64,000 nucleotides of DNA from Anaspis maculata (lineage: Eukaryota; Arthropoda; Insecta; Coleoptera; Scraptiidae), in assembly GCA_949128115.1 (NCBI GenBank), contig OX421964.1:18934892-18998891 (forward strand), written 5' to 3'. A model generated the notes under the pieces. That model ran no database searches, was not told where the DNA came from, and saw only the letters and a program-made list of their open reading frames with translations. Shown here in pieces: positions 22,253 through 33,594 of the stretch (its first letter is position 1; each line of letters starts with the position of its first letter). The translations under genes and the position numbers were made by a program.

Positions 22253-22906
22253 CATTAAAATGACCTATTGCTTAAATCCAATCCTTTAAAATTATATCGC
22301 TAACTCGATATTTCCATAGTAACATTGAAAATGCGGTTTTATGATTGGCACATTTTTTAGCGGTCCATTAATTTAAAAGATTTTGTTACTGAATAGGCCC
22401 TATAGTTAAAAAAAACAGTCTACTACCCTATTGGGCGGCTCTACCACTGAAGCAATCAGCAACCATGCAGCAACTAGCAACTGGAAATAAGCAATAGGCA
22501 ATATTATTTTGACTAGCTCTCGCACTGAAGCTACAAAAATTGGTTGCGTACGAATCGAGGTACGAATGTACCTACCAAAGTAATGGTAGACGACTCCGAT
22601 GAAGGAGTCGGAGGATAAGATGATGTGGTGGCATTCGAGGAGGTCGAAGGAGGAGACTTAAAAGAAAATATGAGATGACCAGGTATTTTTGAGGCACTTT
22701 CTTACTGCTGCGATCTTTTCTGCGATAATCTATTCCAGAGAATAAGAACTAGGTATTCATTCACTATTTTCCGAGAGAAACTACTGCTAGCGGCTTTCGA
22801 GCTAGAGCTTTCGAGAGCGAGGTGGTACTTTTCTCAAAACAGTATTTCGTCCATGTTCGCCGCCAGGCATACGGTACGATTACATCCGAGCATGCGCATG
22901 TTCTAG

Positions 22907-23097
22907 TATTGCATAAGTATTGCATGAGTATTGCATGAGTATTGCATGAGTATTGCACAGGTATTGCATAGTATTGCACAGGTATTGCATAGTATTGCAC
23001 AGGTATTGCATAGTATTGCATAAGTATTGCATAGTATTGCACAAGTATTGCATAAGTATTGCATAGTATTGCATGAACAGGTGTCCCAACTATTGCA
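22907..23097 (+). repeat. TATTGCATA satellite block, right
   Basis: A second block of the same unit in the same orientation, with more TATTGCACAGG variants. Both blocks lie just inside the transposon ends, and each is next to a GGTGTCCCA motif. Minus-strand frames here are also repeat artefacts. Confidence 0.95.
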
Positions 23098-24402
23098 TGA
23101 GTGATTAACCCCTCGGTGCAACGATGAATTTATCGAATATTGACACGTTCCCATCATTGGGATCTCACACGGTTGAACCTTTTGTTGTATGTGTAAGGTG
23201 ACAAAATAAAATTGATATGTACTTCATCTTTTTTTTTCGTTTTATTCTCTCTTCCTCTTCCAACCCTAATTTTCTTTGAGGTTACTGCTATTATTGTGTG
23301 ATCACCAAAAAGTGTGAGGCAAAATTGATGTTTCAGCAAATAGATAGGTCTAGGTTCTAGGTCTTACAAAGGCCTAGGGTATTCGGTGAAAGTTATCTTT
23401 AGTCTATCTTCATCCAGACTTTTACTAGTAACGTAACACAGCAATCCTTATGAAAATGTTCTTATATACGTGTTTGGTATCAATCGAGGTATCAATGGGG
23501 TACTTGGCAATGAGATAGATTTGACTTGGAATACTTTTAATCATCAACAAGAGTGATAAAGAGTATATCCTAGAAATTCCCAGAAAATATATCCATTGGT
23601 TAAAAAGTCATTTTTTCAATTTTATTTTCAAATGGTTGGTAACAGTGAGGAAACTTTAGTGGAGTTTTAATTTTTGTATTTTTCAAATATGTACTGTCAT
23701 GCCTCTCTAACAGTTTTTTGAGATTTCAATCCAACAGTGCTGTTTGTTTAGTTTTTAGTACATCTGTGACGTCACTAATATACTTTTAAAACTCGCATTA
23801 CGACCGCAATTTTGGGAATATAAAAAAAAAGAAAAAATACGGGTACGTTATTTTTGACGATACTATCGATTAAGCTGATGAAATTTTTTCAGGCAAGTAC
23901 CCTATTGTTACGGTTTCGTCTGTCTGTCCTGGATGTAATTTTGACAATAAAATCACACAGTCTTTGGTAAGTTCAGCTAAAATACGTCAGGTAGACAGAG
24001 GGATACAATGGCTGCTCCGTACAAAGGTTCCGTAAGCTTCCAAACAATGCTTTAGCAACTAAGCTTTGACTGGAAATAAATGAACCTGTACAATAGTATT
24101 TGGTAAAAAGATGAAAAGTAACTGCAACGCGACCCCTTCCATTGTTGTGAAAGCTTACGGAACCTCAAGGCTTTTGGGTACTTTCAGGTAATATTTCAAT
24201 GTTTCTAACTTGACACAACAAGCATTGTAGTCTGTCTACCTGAGCTCCATTATTCAGCTATCCCTCATGCATTATCATTGTAACAGCTCCCTTGGAGCCG
24301 AGCTTGGAGCCGCTTAAGGTCAATCGTTCTTCACTCGGCCAGTATTCAGCGAAACATCTTCGAAGGCAGTCGATCCTATAGTGCAGTTTCTACTTCATAA
24401 AA

Positions 24403-25364
24403 ATGTCTAGTCTTGTGGAACAGTTTCGCAAAAATATCCAAGATACAGTGCGTGGAGATCCAGACGCATCAAGACTCACCTCAAGGGCAGCTCTATTGGA
24501 AATTCTAGACAGAGATGAAGAGTTCGCGAAGCAATCTTTGGAAATCATCGAGGAAGAACTGATGTGTCCAATTTGCGCAAAAGTTGTGGTACAGGCTACA
24601 ATAACCAACTGTCACCACTTGTTCTGCAGATCGTGCATAACCACGTGGCGACAGGAAAAAGAAGACAATCCAACGTGTCCATACTGCCGGGCACCTATAT
24701 TGCCACCTGACTCATCAGAAGAAATCGATGCTATTGTGGACGTGGTGAGTGTTCATTTGATTTTATTTAATTATTTTGGCTCCCGTTGCATAAATAGGCA
24801 CCAATATGTACGAATTATTCAATCCAATCGAAGTTTGCAATCTAGACTGCCAGTTTTCAAACATTACTTCCCCTGTGGATTATCTCACCCTGTAACTTTT
24901 ACAACTTATAGACACTTTCGCATTGACATTTGAATTATTGCTTAATTTTCTTTGCTGTATAGTACCTGCATGAATTTATCAACTTCACTAATTGAGTACT
25001 TGAGTTTCAATACTAACGTAATGCAGCATGTTGAATTTTTTTAATTGAAATAATTACTGTTCATCAATAAAACTAAAGGTGCAATTTTCAAGCCTCTGAG
25101 AAATATTTCGTATTTTCAACAACCCACTTTGACTAATTCGTTGTTCTATCCTTGCAGGTCTCAGAAAAGCATGATCCAGACCACAAAAGAAAGAAGAAGG
25201 ATGAAATTGGAAGGCGGACAATCATGATGGAAATTCAACAGATTCGCAAGTCTATAAAAGCCATGTGTAGTAGTCGGAGCAATCAAATCCACTTGGACGA
25301 AGTTGAGGACTTTAGATACCAGGCTCGATTTTTCAGCATGACCGATGGTTATGAATCGGATTGA
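24403..25364 (+). CDS. RING-type (C3HC4) zinc finger protein, copy B
   Basis: Exons 24403-24744 and 25158-25364 encode 182 residues with all eight RING ligands kept. Compared with A it has Ser at 23 (DASRLTS), Ile at 49 (LEII) and Glu at 107 (SSEEID). Its exon 1 shares GACGCATCA and TGCAGATCG with copy D, yet its intron resembles that of copy A, which suggests gene conversion. The promoter Inr reads CCAGTA instead of TCAGTA. The poly(A) signal AATAAA is at 25542-25547. The repeat unit is not interrupted by a transposon. Confidence 0.85.
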
Positions 25365-26287
25365 GGGAATTTCAAGAGCACGCGTTTAAAATGTAATCCC
25401 GTGCCTTCGTCGAAAGATATATTTTCGTACTTTTATATATTGTTCTCTTTAGGTGCAGCGATGAATTTATCGAATATTGACACGTTTCCATCATTAGGAT
25501 CTCACACGGTTGAACCTTTTGGTGTATGTGTAAGATGACAAAATAAAATTGATATGTATTTAATCTTTTTTTTCTCGTTTTATTCTTCCGTCCCCTCCCA
25601 ACCCTAATTTTCTTCGAGGTCACTGCTATTATTTTGGGATCACCAAAAAGTGTGAGGCAAAATTGATTTAGTTCGATTCAGCAAATAGCTAGAGCTAGAC
25701 CCTACAAAGATCTAGGGTATTCGGTGAAAGTTATCTTCAGTTTATCTTTATCCAGACTTTTAATAGTAACGAAACACAGCACAATAACATCCTCACAGCA
25801 ATCCTTATGAAAATGTTTTTGTATGCGTGTTTGGTATCAATCGAGGTATCAATTGTTACGGTTTCGTCTGCCCTGGATGTAATTTTGACAATAAAAATCA
25901 CTCAGTCTTTGGTAAGTTCGGCTGAAATACGTTAGGTAGACAGGGATACAATGGCTGTTTCGTACAAAGGTTCCGAAAGCTTCCAAACAATGCTTTAGCA
26001 ACTAAGCTTTGACTGGGAATAAATGAACCTGTACAATGGTAAAATTTGGTACAAAAGATGAAAAGTAACTGGCAAGGCGACCCCTTTCATTGTTGTGAAA
26101 GCTTACGGGACCTCAAGGCTTTTGGGTACTTTCAGGTAATATTTTATTGTTTCCAATAACTTGGCACAACTAGCATTGTAGTCTATCTACCTGAGCTCCG
26201 TTATTTAGCTATCCCTCATATCATTGTGTTCACCGAAGGTAACAGAACAGCTCCCTTGGAGCCGAGCCGAGCTTGGAGCTTTAGGTC

Positions 26288-26797
26288 CAGCGTTGCCATA
26301 CGATGGAGAAATAAGTAACCAGCTATGAGAGTAAAAAATCACCAGTTTGAACAAAAAATCACTAGATTTTGAACGAGTGCAGGGACCAATGGCAGGGAGA
26401 GCGTAAGCTGCGCGGGGGGGGGGGGGGAGAATGCGTCGTGTTCTTTTTCATTATATTTTTGGCTATCAAATCACGTAAAAAAGTACTTTCCAATATTACA
26501 AATCAGAAATGCCACAAAACAAATGGTTTTGGTCCTCACCATCATAACTCAGAATGCACACCCTCAAAGTCTGAAAGTCACTAAACGGAAACGGAAATGG
26601 GACAGGGACGAACAGAAATAAATTTTGCTGAAATGGAAAAATTGAATTCGACATGGCTATTCAGTATCTCGTTATTTTGTAGTTGGTTTGGGAAAAATCA
26701 CCAGAAAGTAGGCTTTTTGCAAAAATAATCAGAAGGTGATATTTGTGTAGGTGAAATCACCAGATCTGGTGACAAATCACCACCTATGGCAACACTG
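26288..26797. mobile_element. Non-autonomous hAT element upstream of RING copy C
   Basis: The 510-bp insert has termini CAGCGTTGCCATA and CAGTGTTGCCATA (inverted) and an 8-bp duplication TTTAGGTC (26280-26287, 26798-26805). The other RING units read CTTTAGGTCAATC without a break. CAG-type ends and an 8-bp duplication are the hAT signature. It holds a long G run at 26415-26428 and no transposase. It lies about 34 bp upstream of the predicted start site, so it replaces the upstream promoter region of copy C. Confidence 0.9.
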
Positions 26798-26892
26798 TTT
26801 AGGTCAATCTTTCTTCAGTCGGTCCGGTCCAGTATTCAGCGAAACATCTTCGAAGGCAGTCGATCCTATAGTGCAGTTTCTACTTCATAAAA

Positions 26893-27850
26893 ATGTCTAG
26901 TCTTGTGGAACAGTTTCGCAAAAATGTCCAAGATACAGTGCGTGGAGATCCAGACGCAACAAGACTCACCTCAAGGGCAGCTCTACTGGAAATTCTAGAC
27001 AGAGATGAAGAGTTCGCGAAGCAATCTTTGGAAGTCATCGAGGAAGAACTGATGTGTCCAATTTGCGCAAAAGTTGTGGTACAGGCTACAATAACCAACT
27101 GTCACCACTTGTTCTGCAGGTCGTGCATAACCACGTGGCGACAGGAAAAAGAAGACAATCCAACGTGTCCATACTGCCGGGCACCTATATTGCCACCTGA
27201 CTCATCTGAACAAATCGATGCTATTGTGGACGTGGTGAGTGTTCATTTGATTTTATTTAATTATTTTGGTCCCCGTTGCATAAATGGGCACCAATATGTA
27301 CAGATTATTCAATCGAAGTTTCCAATCTGGACTGTCAATTTTTAAACATTACTCCTCATGTGGATCATCTCACCCTGTAACTTTTACAACTTATAGACAC
27401 TTTTGCATTGACATTTGAATTATTGCTCAATTTTCTTTGCTGTATGGTACCTGCATAAACTAATCAACTCCACTGATTGAGTACTTTGAGTTACAATACT
27501 AACGTAATGCAGCATGTTAAATTTTTTTAATTGAAATAACTACTGTTCATCAATAAAACTAAAGGTGCAATTTTCCAGCCTCTGAGATATATCTCGTATT
27601 TTCAACAACCCACTTTGACTTATTCGTTGCTCTATCCTTGCAGGTCTCAGAAACGCATGATCCAGACCACAAAAGAAAGAAGAAGGATGAAATTGGAAGG
27701 CGGACAATCATGATGGAGATTCAACAGATTCGCAAGTCTATAAAAGCCATGTGTAGTAGTCGGAGCAATCAAATCCACTTGGACGAAGTTGAGGACTTTA
27801 GATACCAGGCTCGATTTTTCAGCATGACCGATGGTTATGAATCGGATTGA
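26893..27850 (+). CDS. RING-type (C3HC4) zinc finger protein, copy C
   Basis: Exons 26893-27234 and 27644-27850 encode 182 residues with an intact RING. It is nearly identical to copy A in protein (Thr23, Val49), with Val at 12 (KNVQD). Its intron instead matches copy D (GTCAATTTTTAAACATTACT, GGATCATCTC). A hAT element sits just upstream of its Inr, which reads CCAGTA. The poly(A) signal is at 28028-28033. Whether it is still transcribed is unknown. Confidence 0.85.
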
Positions 27851-28200
27851 GGGAATTTCAAGAGCACGTGTTTAAAATGTAATCCCGTGCCATCGTCGAA
27901 AGATATATTTTTGTACTTCTATATATTGTTCTCTTTAGGTGCAACGATGAATTTATCGAATATTGACACGTTCTCATCATTTGGATCTCACACGGTTGAA
28001 CTTTTTGTTGTATGTGTAAGGTGACAAAATAAAATTGATATGTACTTAATCCTTTTTTTTTTTTTTCATTCTTTCTTCCTCTTCTTACCCTAATTTCCTT
28101 TGAGGTCACTGCTAATATTATGTGATCACCAAAATGTGTGAGGCAAAATTGATGTAGTTCGATTCAGCAAATAGATAGGTCTAGGTCCTACAAAGACCTA

Positions 28201-28443
28201 GGCCCGTATTCATATCCCACTTTTAAGCTAAAAGCGCTTTTAGTGCGATGCGCATTTAGGGGCATTTCTCATATTTCAGTGTTCAAAAATACATTATTGC
28301 GATTGGGAGCGATTGTATGTACTTAATTGCAATTAATTTGCGCGTTAATTTGTATTTTTGAACCCTAAAATATGAGAAATGCCCCTAAATGCGCATCGCA
28401 CTAAAAGCGCTTTTAGCTTAAAAGTGGGATATGAATACGGGCC
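28201..28443. mobile_element. Near-perfect palindromic MITE downstream of RING copy C
   Basis: The 243-bp element has ends GGCCCGTATTCATATCCCAC inverted at both sides and flanked by CTA (28198-28200, 28444-28446). The inverted repeats extend for roughly 90 bp per arm, through TTTAGGGGCATTTCTCATAT. Other RING units have one uninterrupted CCTAGGGTATTC here. A 3-bp CTA duplication suggests PIF/Harbinger; CCTAG as a 5-bp duplication is an alternative reading. Confidence 0.85.
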
Positions 28444-29100
28444 CTAGGGTATTCGGTGAAAGTTATCTTTAGTCTATCTTCATCCAGACTATTACTAGCA
28501 ACGAAACACAGCACAATAACATCACCACAACAATCTTTATGGAAATGTTTTTGTATACGTGTTTGTTATCAATCGAGGTATCTATCAATTGTTACGGTTT
28601 CGTCTGTCGGTCCTGGATGTAATTTTGTCAATTAAATTCACTTAGTCTTTGGTGAGTTCAGCTGAAATACGTTAGGTAGACATAGCTATACAAGCAGACA
28701 TACAATGGCTGTTTCGTACAAAAGTTTCGTAAGCTTTCAAACAATGCTTCAGCAACTAAGCTTTGGCTGGAAATAAATGAACCTGTACAATGGTAAAATT
28801 TGCTACAAAAGATGAAAAGTAACTGCAACGCGACCTTTTTCATTGTTGTGAAAGCTTACGGGACCTCAAGGCTTTTGGGTACTTCCAGGTAATATTTTAT
28901 TGTTTCCAACTTGCCACAACAAGCATTGTAGTCTGTCTACCTGAGCTCCGTTATTTAGCTATCCCTCATGCATTATCATTCTAACAGCTCCCTTGGAGCC
29001 GAGCTTGGAGCTTTAGGTCAATCGTTCTTCAGTCGGTCAGTATTCAGCGAAACATCTTCGAGGGCAGTCGATGCTATAGTGCAGTTTCTACTTCATAAAA

Positions 29101-30063
29101 ATGTCTAGTCTTGTGGAACAGTTTCGCAAAAATATCCAAGATACAGTGCGTGGAGATCCAGACGCATCAAGACTCACCTCAAGGGCAGCTCTATTGGAAA
29201 TTCTAGACAGAGATGAAGAGTTCGCGAAGCAATCTTTGGAAATCATCGAGGAAGAACTGATGTGTCCAATTTGCGCAAAAGTTGTGGTACAGGCTACAAT
29301 AACCAACTGTCACCACTTGTTCTGCAGATCGTGCATAACCACGTGGCGACAGGAAAAAGAAGACAATCCAACGTGTCCATACTGCCGGGCACCTATATTG
29401 CCACCTGACTCATCTGAACAAATCGATGCTATTGTGGACGTGGTAAGTGTTCATTTGATTTTATTAAATTATTTTGGTCCCCGTTGCATAAATAGGCACC
29501 AATATGTACGGATTATTCAATCGAAGTTTCCAATCTGGACTGTCAATTTTTAAACATTACTCCTCATGTGGATCATCTCACCCTGTAACTTTTACAACTT
29601 ATAGACACTTTTGCATTGACATTTGAATTATTGCTTAATTTTCTTTGCTGTATGGTACCTGCATAAACTAATCAACTCCACTAATTGAGTACTTGAGTTA
29701 CAATACTAACGTAATGCAGCATGTTAATTTTTTTTTATTGAAATAACTGTTCCTACTGTTCATCAATAAAACTAAAGGTGCAATTTTCCAGCCTCTGAGA
29801 AATATCTCGTATTTTCAACAACCCACTTTGACTTATTTGTTGTTCTATTCTTGCAGGTCTCAGAAGAGCATGATCCAGACCACAAAACAAAGAAGAAGGA
29901 TGAAATTGGAAGGCGGACAATCATGATGGAAATTCAACAGATTCGCAAGTCTATAAAAGCCATGTGTAGTAGTCGGAGCAATCAAATCCACTTGGACGAA
30001 GTTGAGGACTTTAGATACCAGGCTCGATTTTTCAGCATGACCGATGGTTATGAATCGGATTGA
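29101..30063 (+). CDS. RING-type (C3HC4) zinc finger protein, copy D
   Basis: Exons 29101-29442 and 29857-30063 encode 182 residues with an intact RING. The donor is GTAAGT rather than the GTGAGT of the other copies. Exon 1 carries the copy-B markers (Ser23, Ile49), and exon 2 has EEHDPDHKTKKK (Glu118, Thr125). The downstream AATAAA has changed to AATGAA at about 30238, so 3' processing may differ. The unit continues to about 30671, where a gypsy relic begins. Confidence 0.85.
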
Positions 30064-30671
30064 GGGAATTTCAAGAGTACGTGTTCAAAATGTAATCCCG
30101 TGCCGTACCATCGTGGAATGATATATTTTTGTACTTTTATTGTATATTGTGCAACGGTGAATTCATCGCATATTGACACGTACCCAGTATTAGAATCTCA
30201 CACGGTTGAACCTCTTGTTGTATGTATGAGCTGACAAAATGAAATTGATATGTACCTAATCTTTTTCTTTTCGTTTCATTCTTTCTTCCCCTTCTAACCT
30301 TAATTTCCTTTTGGTCACTGCTATTATTGTGTGATCACTAAAAAGTGTGAGGCAAAATTGATGTCGTTCGATTCAGCAAATAGATAGGTTTAGGTTCTAC
30401 AAAGACTTAGGGTATTCTGTGAAAGTTATCTCTAGTCCATCTTCATCCAGACTTTTACTAGTAACGGAACACAGCACAATGAATCTGCACAAAATTCACC
30501 ACTCAACCAAGTACGAGTCGTTGATAAAAAAGGTCCCGATTCCATGGTAACAATTTAACTGCGTGAGACTATTTTCTCGAGCGCACGTCATATAAAAGGG
30601 ATAAGTGGTGCGTGGTCCTTCCCCCTCACCCCTTTTTCTTTCTAATCTCTTTCTCCAAACGGTTTATTACG

Positions 30672-31430
30672 AGTATAGATTTCTCTGAACCCAGGAAAAA
30701 TATGTTTTTTCTTATCGCGGTCGATGCTTTTTCTAAGTGGGTGGAAGTATTTCCAATGTCCAACATCACTATGACAGCTACTATAACCAAGTTAAGAGAG
30801 ATGTTTGCACGGTACGGTCTACCTCGTCAACTAGTAAGTGATAATGGACCACAACTGGTCTCAGTCGATTTTGAACATTTTATAAAAATGAATGGTATAG
30901 AGCATATTACAAGCCCGCCTTTTTCTCCACATTGTAACGGAGCCGCAGAAAATTGCGTGAAGCTAGTTAAACATTTTGTACTCAAGGATTTGGATTGCAA
31001 AAATGTGAATTTGTCATTATGCAAGTTCTTGTTGACACACAGAAATACGGCTAACTGTTCCACCGGAGAATCTCCCGCCAAGGTTTTTTTTGGGAGGTCA
31101 CTACGCACTCGTTTAGATTTTGTTGAACCAGTCAAACTGCAAAAGAAAAAACAACCTGTAACGGACTAAGAGAATGTTAAGCAGAACTTAGCACATGCTC
31201 AAGATAACATGAAAAAGTATTATAGGGGGAGAAGAAAGATTCACTTTGTAGTAGGAGACTTTGTCTAGACCAAAGATTATAGATTGAGTAAAGTTACTTG
31301 ATGCAAAGCAAAAATTGTCAAGAAGTTGGGTAAGAATGTATTTTTTCTCAAACCTTCAGATTCTGACACTTATTGGAAACGGCACAGTAACCAAATTAAG
31401 ACCGAAGTAGTAATGTTAACCACCGGAAAT
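30672..31430 (+). pseudogene. Ty3/gypsy integrase relic (K02A2.6-like)
   Basis: The open frame 30612-31169 is a chimera: its first 20 or so codons are RING-unit flank and the integrase starts at about 30672. The core shows VDAFSKWVEVF, SDNGPQ and NGAAENC. Asp38, Asp77 and Glu113 of this frame give the D,D(35)E spacing of retroviral-type integrases. The same frame runs on to 31430 as the C-terminal part (KKYYRGRR, VGDFV, YWKRHSNQI) but through stops at 31167, about 31266 and about 31301. The rest of pol, gag and LTRs is absent, so it is inactive. Confidence 0.85.
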
Positions 31431-31573
31431 TGAATGAACGATGACGTAACAGAATCACAACAGAAAGGTGATAGTTTACAAGTTATTTGGAAAAAATCGA
31501 AAATTTTCAAGGATGGCGCTCTTCTATTGCCCCCAGAAAAAAGTCAAGCCTTGGAATTTTCGGGAATTTTATA

Positions 31574-32529
31574 CAGGGTTATTCAAATGTCCGGAATAAA
31601 ATTCATAATTTTTGACCATATTTTTTTCGGGAAAAACGTTCGAACAGGTCGATTTCTAAAAAGGGCAAGCCGTTTTTCCATGACACGTGTCATGACCTAC
31701 CGTCAACCCCTTGACCCCTAGCCACCCTTAGTATTTTTTTTTTAAATGGCACCCTTTAGCTTGTCAAAAACTGTATTCAGATCCACCATTGAAAATTATA
31801 TCGAACGGTTCACCATGAAGTTTAGAGTAACCCCAGGGTTACTCAAAAGTCCGGAACAAAATTCATAATTTCTTACCATATTTTTTTCCGAAAAAACCGC
31901 TCGAACAGGTCGATTTTTGAAAGCGGTAAGCCATTTTTCCATTATACGTGTCATGATCTATCGTCAACCCCTTAACCCTCAAGCCCTTAACCCTTAACCC
32001 CTTAAGCGTCCAACCATTTTTGAGGTAGATCTGAGCACAGCTTTTGACAAGCTTTCCAACGAACCCCCACAAACCATGGAATGCGATTCAAAAAAATTCC
32101 AAGGGTGACTGGGGGTTGACGGTAGATCATGACACGTAAAATGGAGAAAGGACTTACCGTTTTCAAAACTTCACCTGTTCGAGCGTTTCTTTTGGATAAA
32201 ATATGGTCATGAATTATGAATTTTGTTCCAGACTTTTGAGTAACCCTGGGGTTTCTCAAAACTTTATGGTGAAGCGTTCGATCCAACTTTCAATGGTAGA
32301 TCTGAATACAGTTTTTGACAAGCTTTCCAACGAGCCCCCACAAGCCATAGGGTGCTATTTGAAAAAAAATACTAAGGGTGGCTAGGGGTCAAGGAGTTGA
32401 CGGTAGGTCATGACACGTGTCATGGAAAAACGGCTTGCCCTTTTTAGAAATCGACCTGTTTGAGCGTTTTTCCCGAAAAAAATATGGTCAAAAATTATGA
32501 ATTTTATTCCGGACTTTTGAATAACCCTG
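31574..32529. mobile_element. Nested palindromic MITE, TA-flanked
   Basis: The ends CAGGGTTATTCAAA are inverted at both sides next to TA. Blocks such as TCATGACCTACCGTCAACCC, AAATTCATAATTT and TTGACAAGCTTTCC occur four times in alternating orientation (about 31574-31820, 31835-32050, 32050-32245, 32260-32529). It is 956 bp. It looks like one palindromic element inserted into another of the same family. No transposase is present; the TA site suggests Tc1/mariner. Confidence 0.8.
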
Positions 32530-33084
32530 TATGTTATTCTACGTTGAATTCTGCATCGATCCACCAGATTTCGTCAACTTCCGAATTTATTTCCGGTTGA
32601 AACCTATTTTGACTGGACTATTATAGTCTATAATAGCTCTCAAGGACTTCGAATTTTTGACGATTTATGGCCCAAATATTGAATAAAACACGTCTCAGTT
32701 TTCAATATTAGGCTATTTGAAAGTAATGCTTGGAGCTTTGCGAAGGTCCTCATCTATTTAGTTGAAATCTCTGAAATATTGATCGGGGTTTTTGAAAAAA
32801 AAACGAGAACCCAGTGACGCACCAGACCCACATACTACCTGACCCAGTCCGAGTTCGAATAAATTGGACACTATCTGGTTTGGGCGAATTTTGGGCCCGG
32901 CGCAATAGGTTTTTCTCAAATTGTGGTCGATTAGCTGCCGTATTTGCTTATATCAAATCGAAATGTTACTAAGGTAGTGATTTTGAACAATTATGCATGA
33001 TTTTTTACTTCCCGGTTGTTTTCGAAGTGATTAATTTCAAGAAGAAAAAAAGCTCATAACTGGGCCTGGACTCACATCAGGTAG
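32530..33084. other. Non-coding stretch
   Basis: No gene or clear repeat boundary is supported here. Confidence 0.4.
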
Positions 33085-33440
33085 GTAGTAGGTAGGTTTT
33101 GAAATGTCGATAACTTTTTCATTTCTCAAAATATTTGAATAATTCTTTTCTAATATTAAAGGAGAAACATGGGAAATTTGTCATGAAAGGTGTAGAAGAT
33201 CATATCCATTGAATGTCGCCCGCATGCCTCTACACAAAAACGCCTTTTTTCTGGCCGTTACTATACCCGAGACGGTCACTCACCCTGGCTTTGACTAGGA
33301 ATACCCGCGTTTGGTGCAGAACTCTACTCAGATGCCCTTTTCTGCTCGTAGATCGCTTTCTCTCAGAAAATTTCAACTGATATCAAAAGTAGATTGCATT
33401 GGGCGTCGTGCGGGCCTATTTTCGAACTCGACACGGTTTC
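33085..33440 (+). repeat. Direct repeat, left copy (partner 38325-38670)
   Basis: Contains CCGAGACGG, CACCCTGGCTTTGACTAG, AATACCCGCGTTTGGTGCAG and GTAGATTGCATTGGGCG. The same series in the same order and orientation is at 38325-38670. The two copies flank a 4.3-kb inverted repeat, which suggests the outer parts of one large element or two related insertions. Confidence 0.75.
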
Positions 33441-33594
33441 CATTTTCCGACGGTGATTTGTTCAAAATGAAACTTGAACATTTCGTGAATTAGAATAAAT
33501 GCAATGCGAATTTCGACCTGCGGTAAGCCACACGAAATATTTATTTTAGGTACAGACTTGCTGCAAGTCATAGTTAGGGAAAAGGTTGAATTGA

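Larger units (their letters stand above)
21935..23115 (+). mobile_element. DNA transposon with 8-bp duplication in 3' UTR of RING copy A
   Basis: The 1181-bp element begins CGAGGGGTTAACCACT and ends with the reverse complement of CGAGGGGTTAATCACT. GTGCAACG is duplicated on both sides (21927-21934 and 23116-23123). Other RING copies have a single uninterrupted GTGCAACGATG or GTGCAGCGATG here, which proves the insertion. An 8-bp duplication suits hAT, P or Merlin superfamilies, but the CGAGGGG ends are not typical hAT ends. There is no transposase. The inside is flanked by two blocks of TATTGCATA satellite. Confidence 0.9.

Noticed and set aside
21923..22255. Minus-strand open frames of 78-110 codons rich in MQYYAIL
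   Set aside because: They are translations of the TATTGCATA satellite in several frames at once, not genes.
21973..23097. CRISPR array
   Set aside because: The repeats have no unique spacers and the DNA is eukaryotic.
22764..23157. Minus-strand frames of 69-92 codons
   Set aside because: Same satellite artefact in the right-hand block.
30827..31135. 102-codon minus-strand frame
   Set aside because: Antisense to the integrase core, with no domain of its own.
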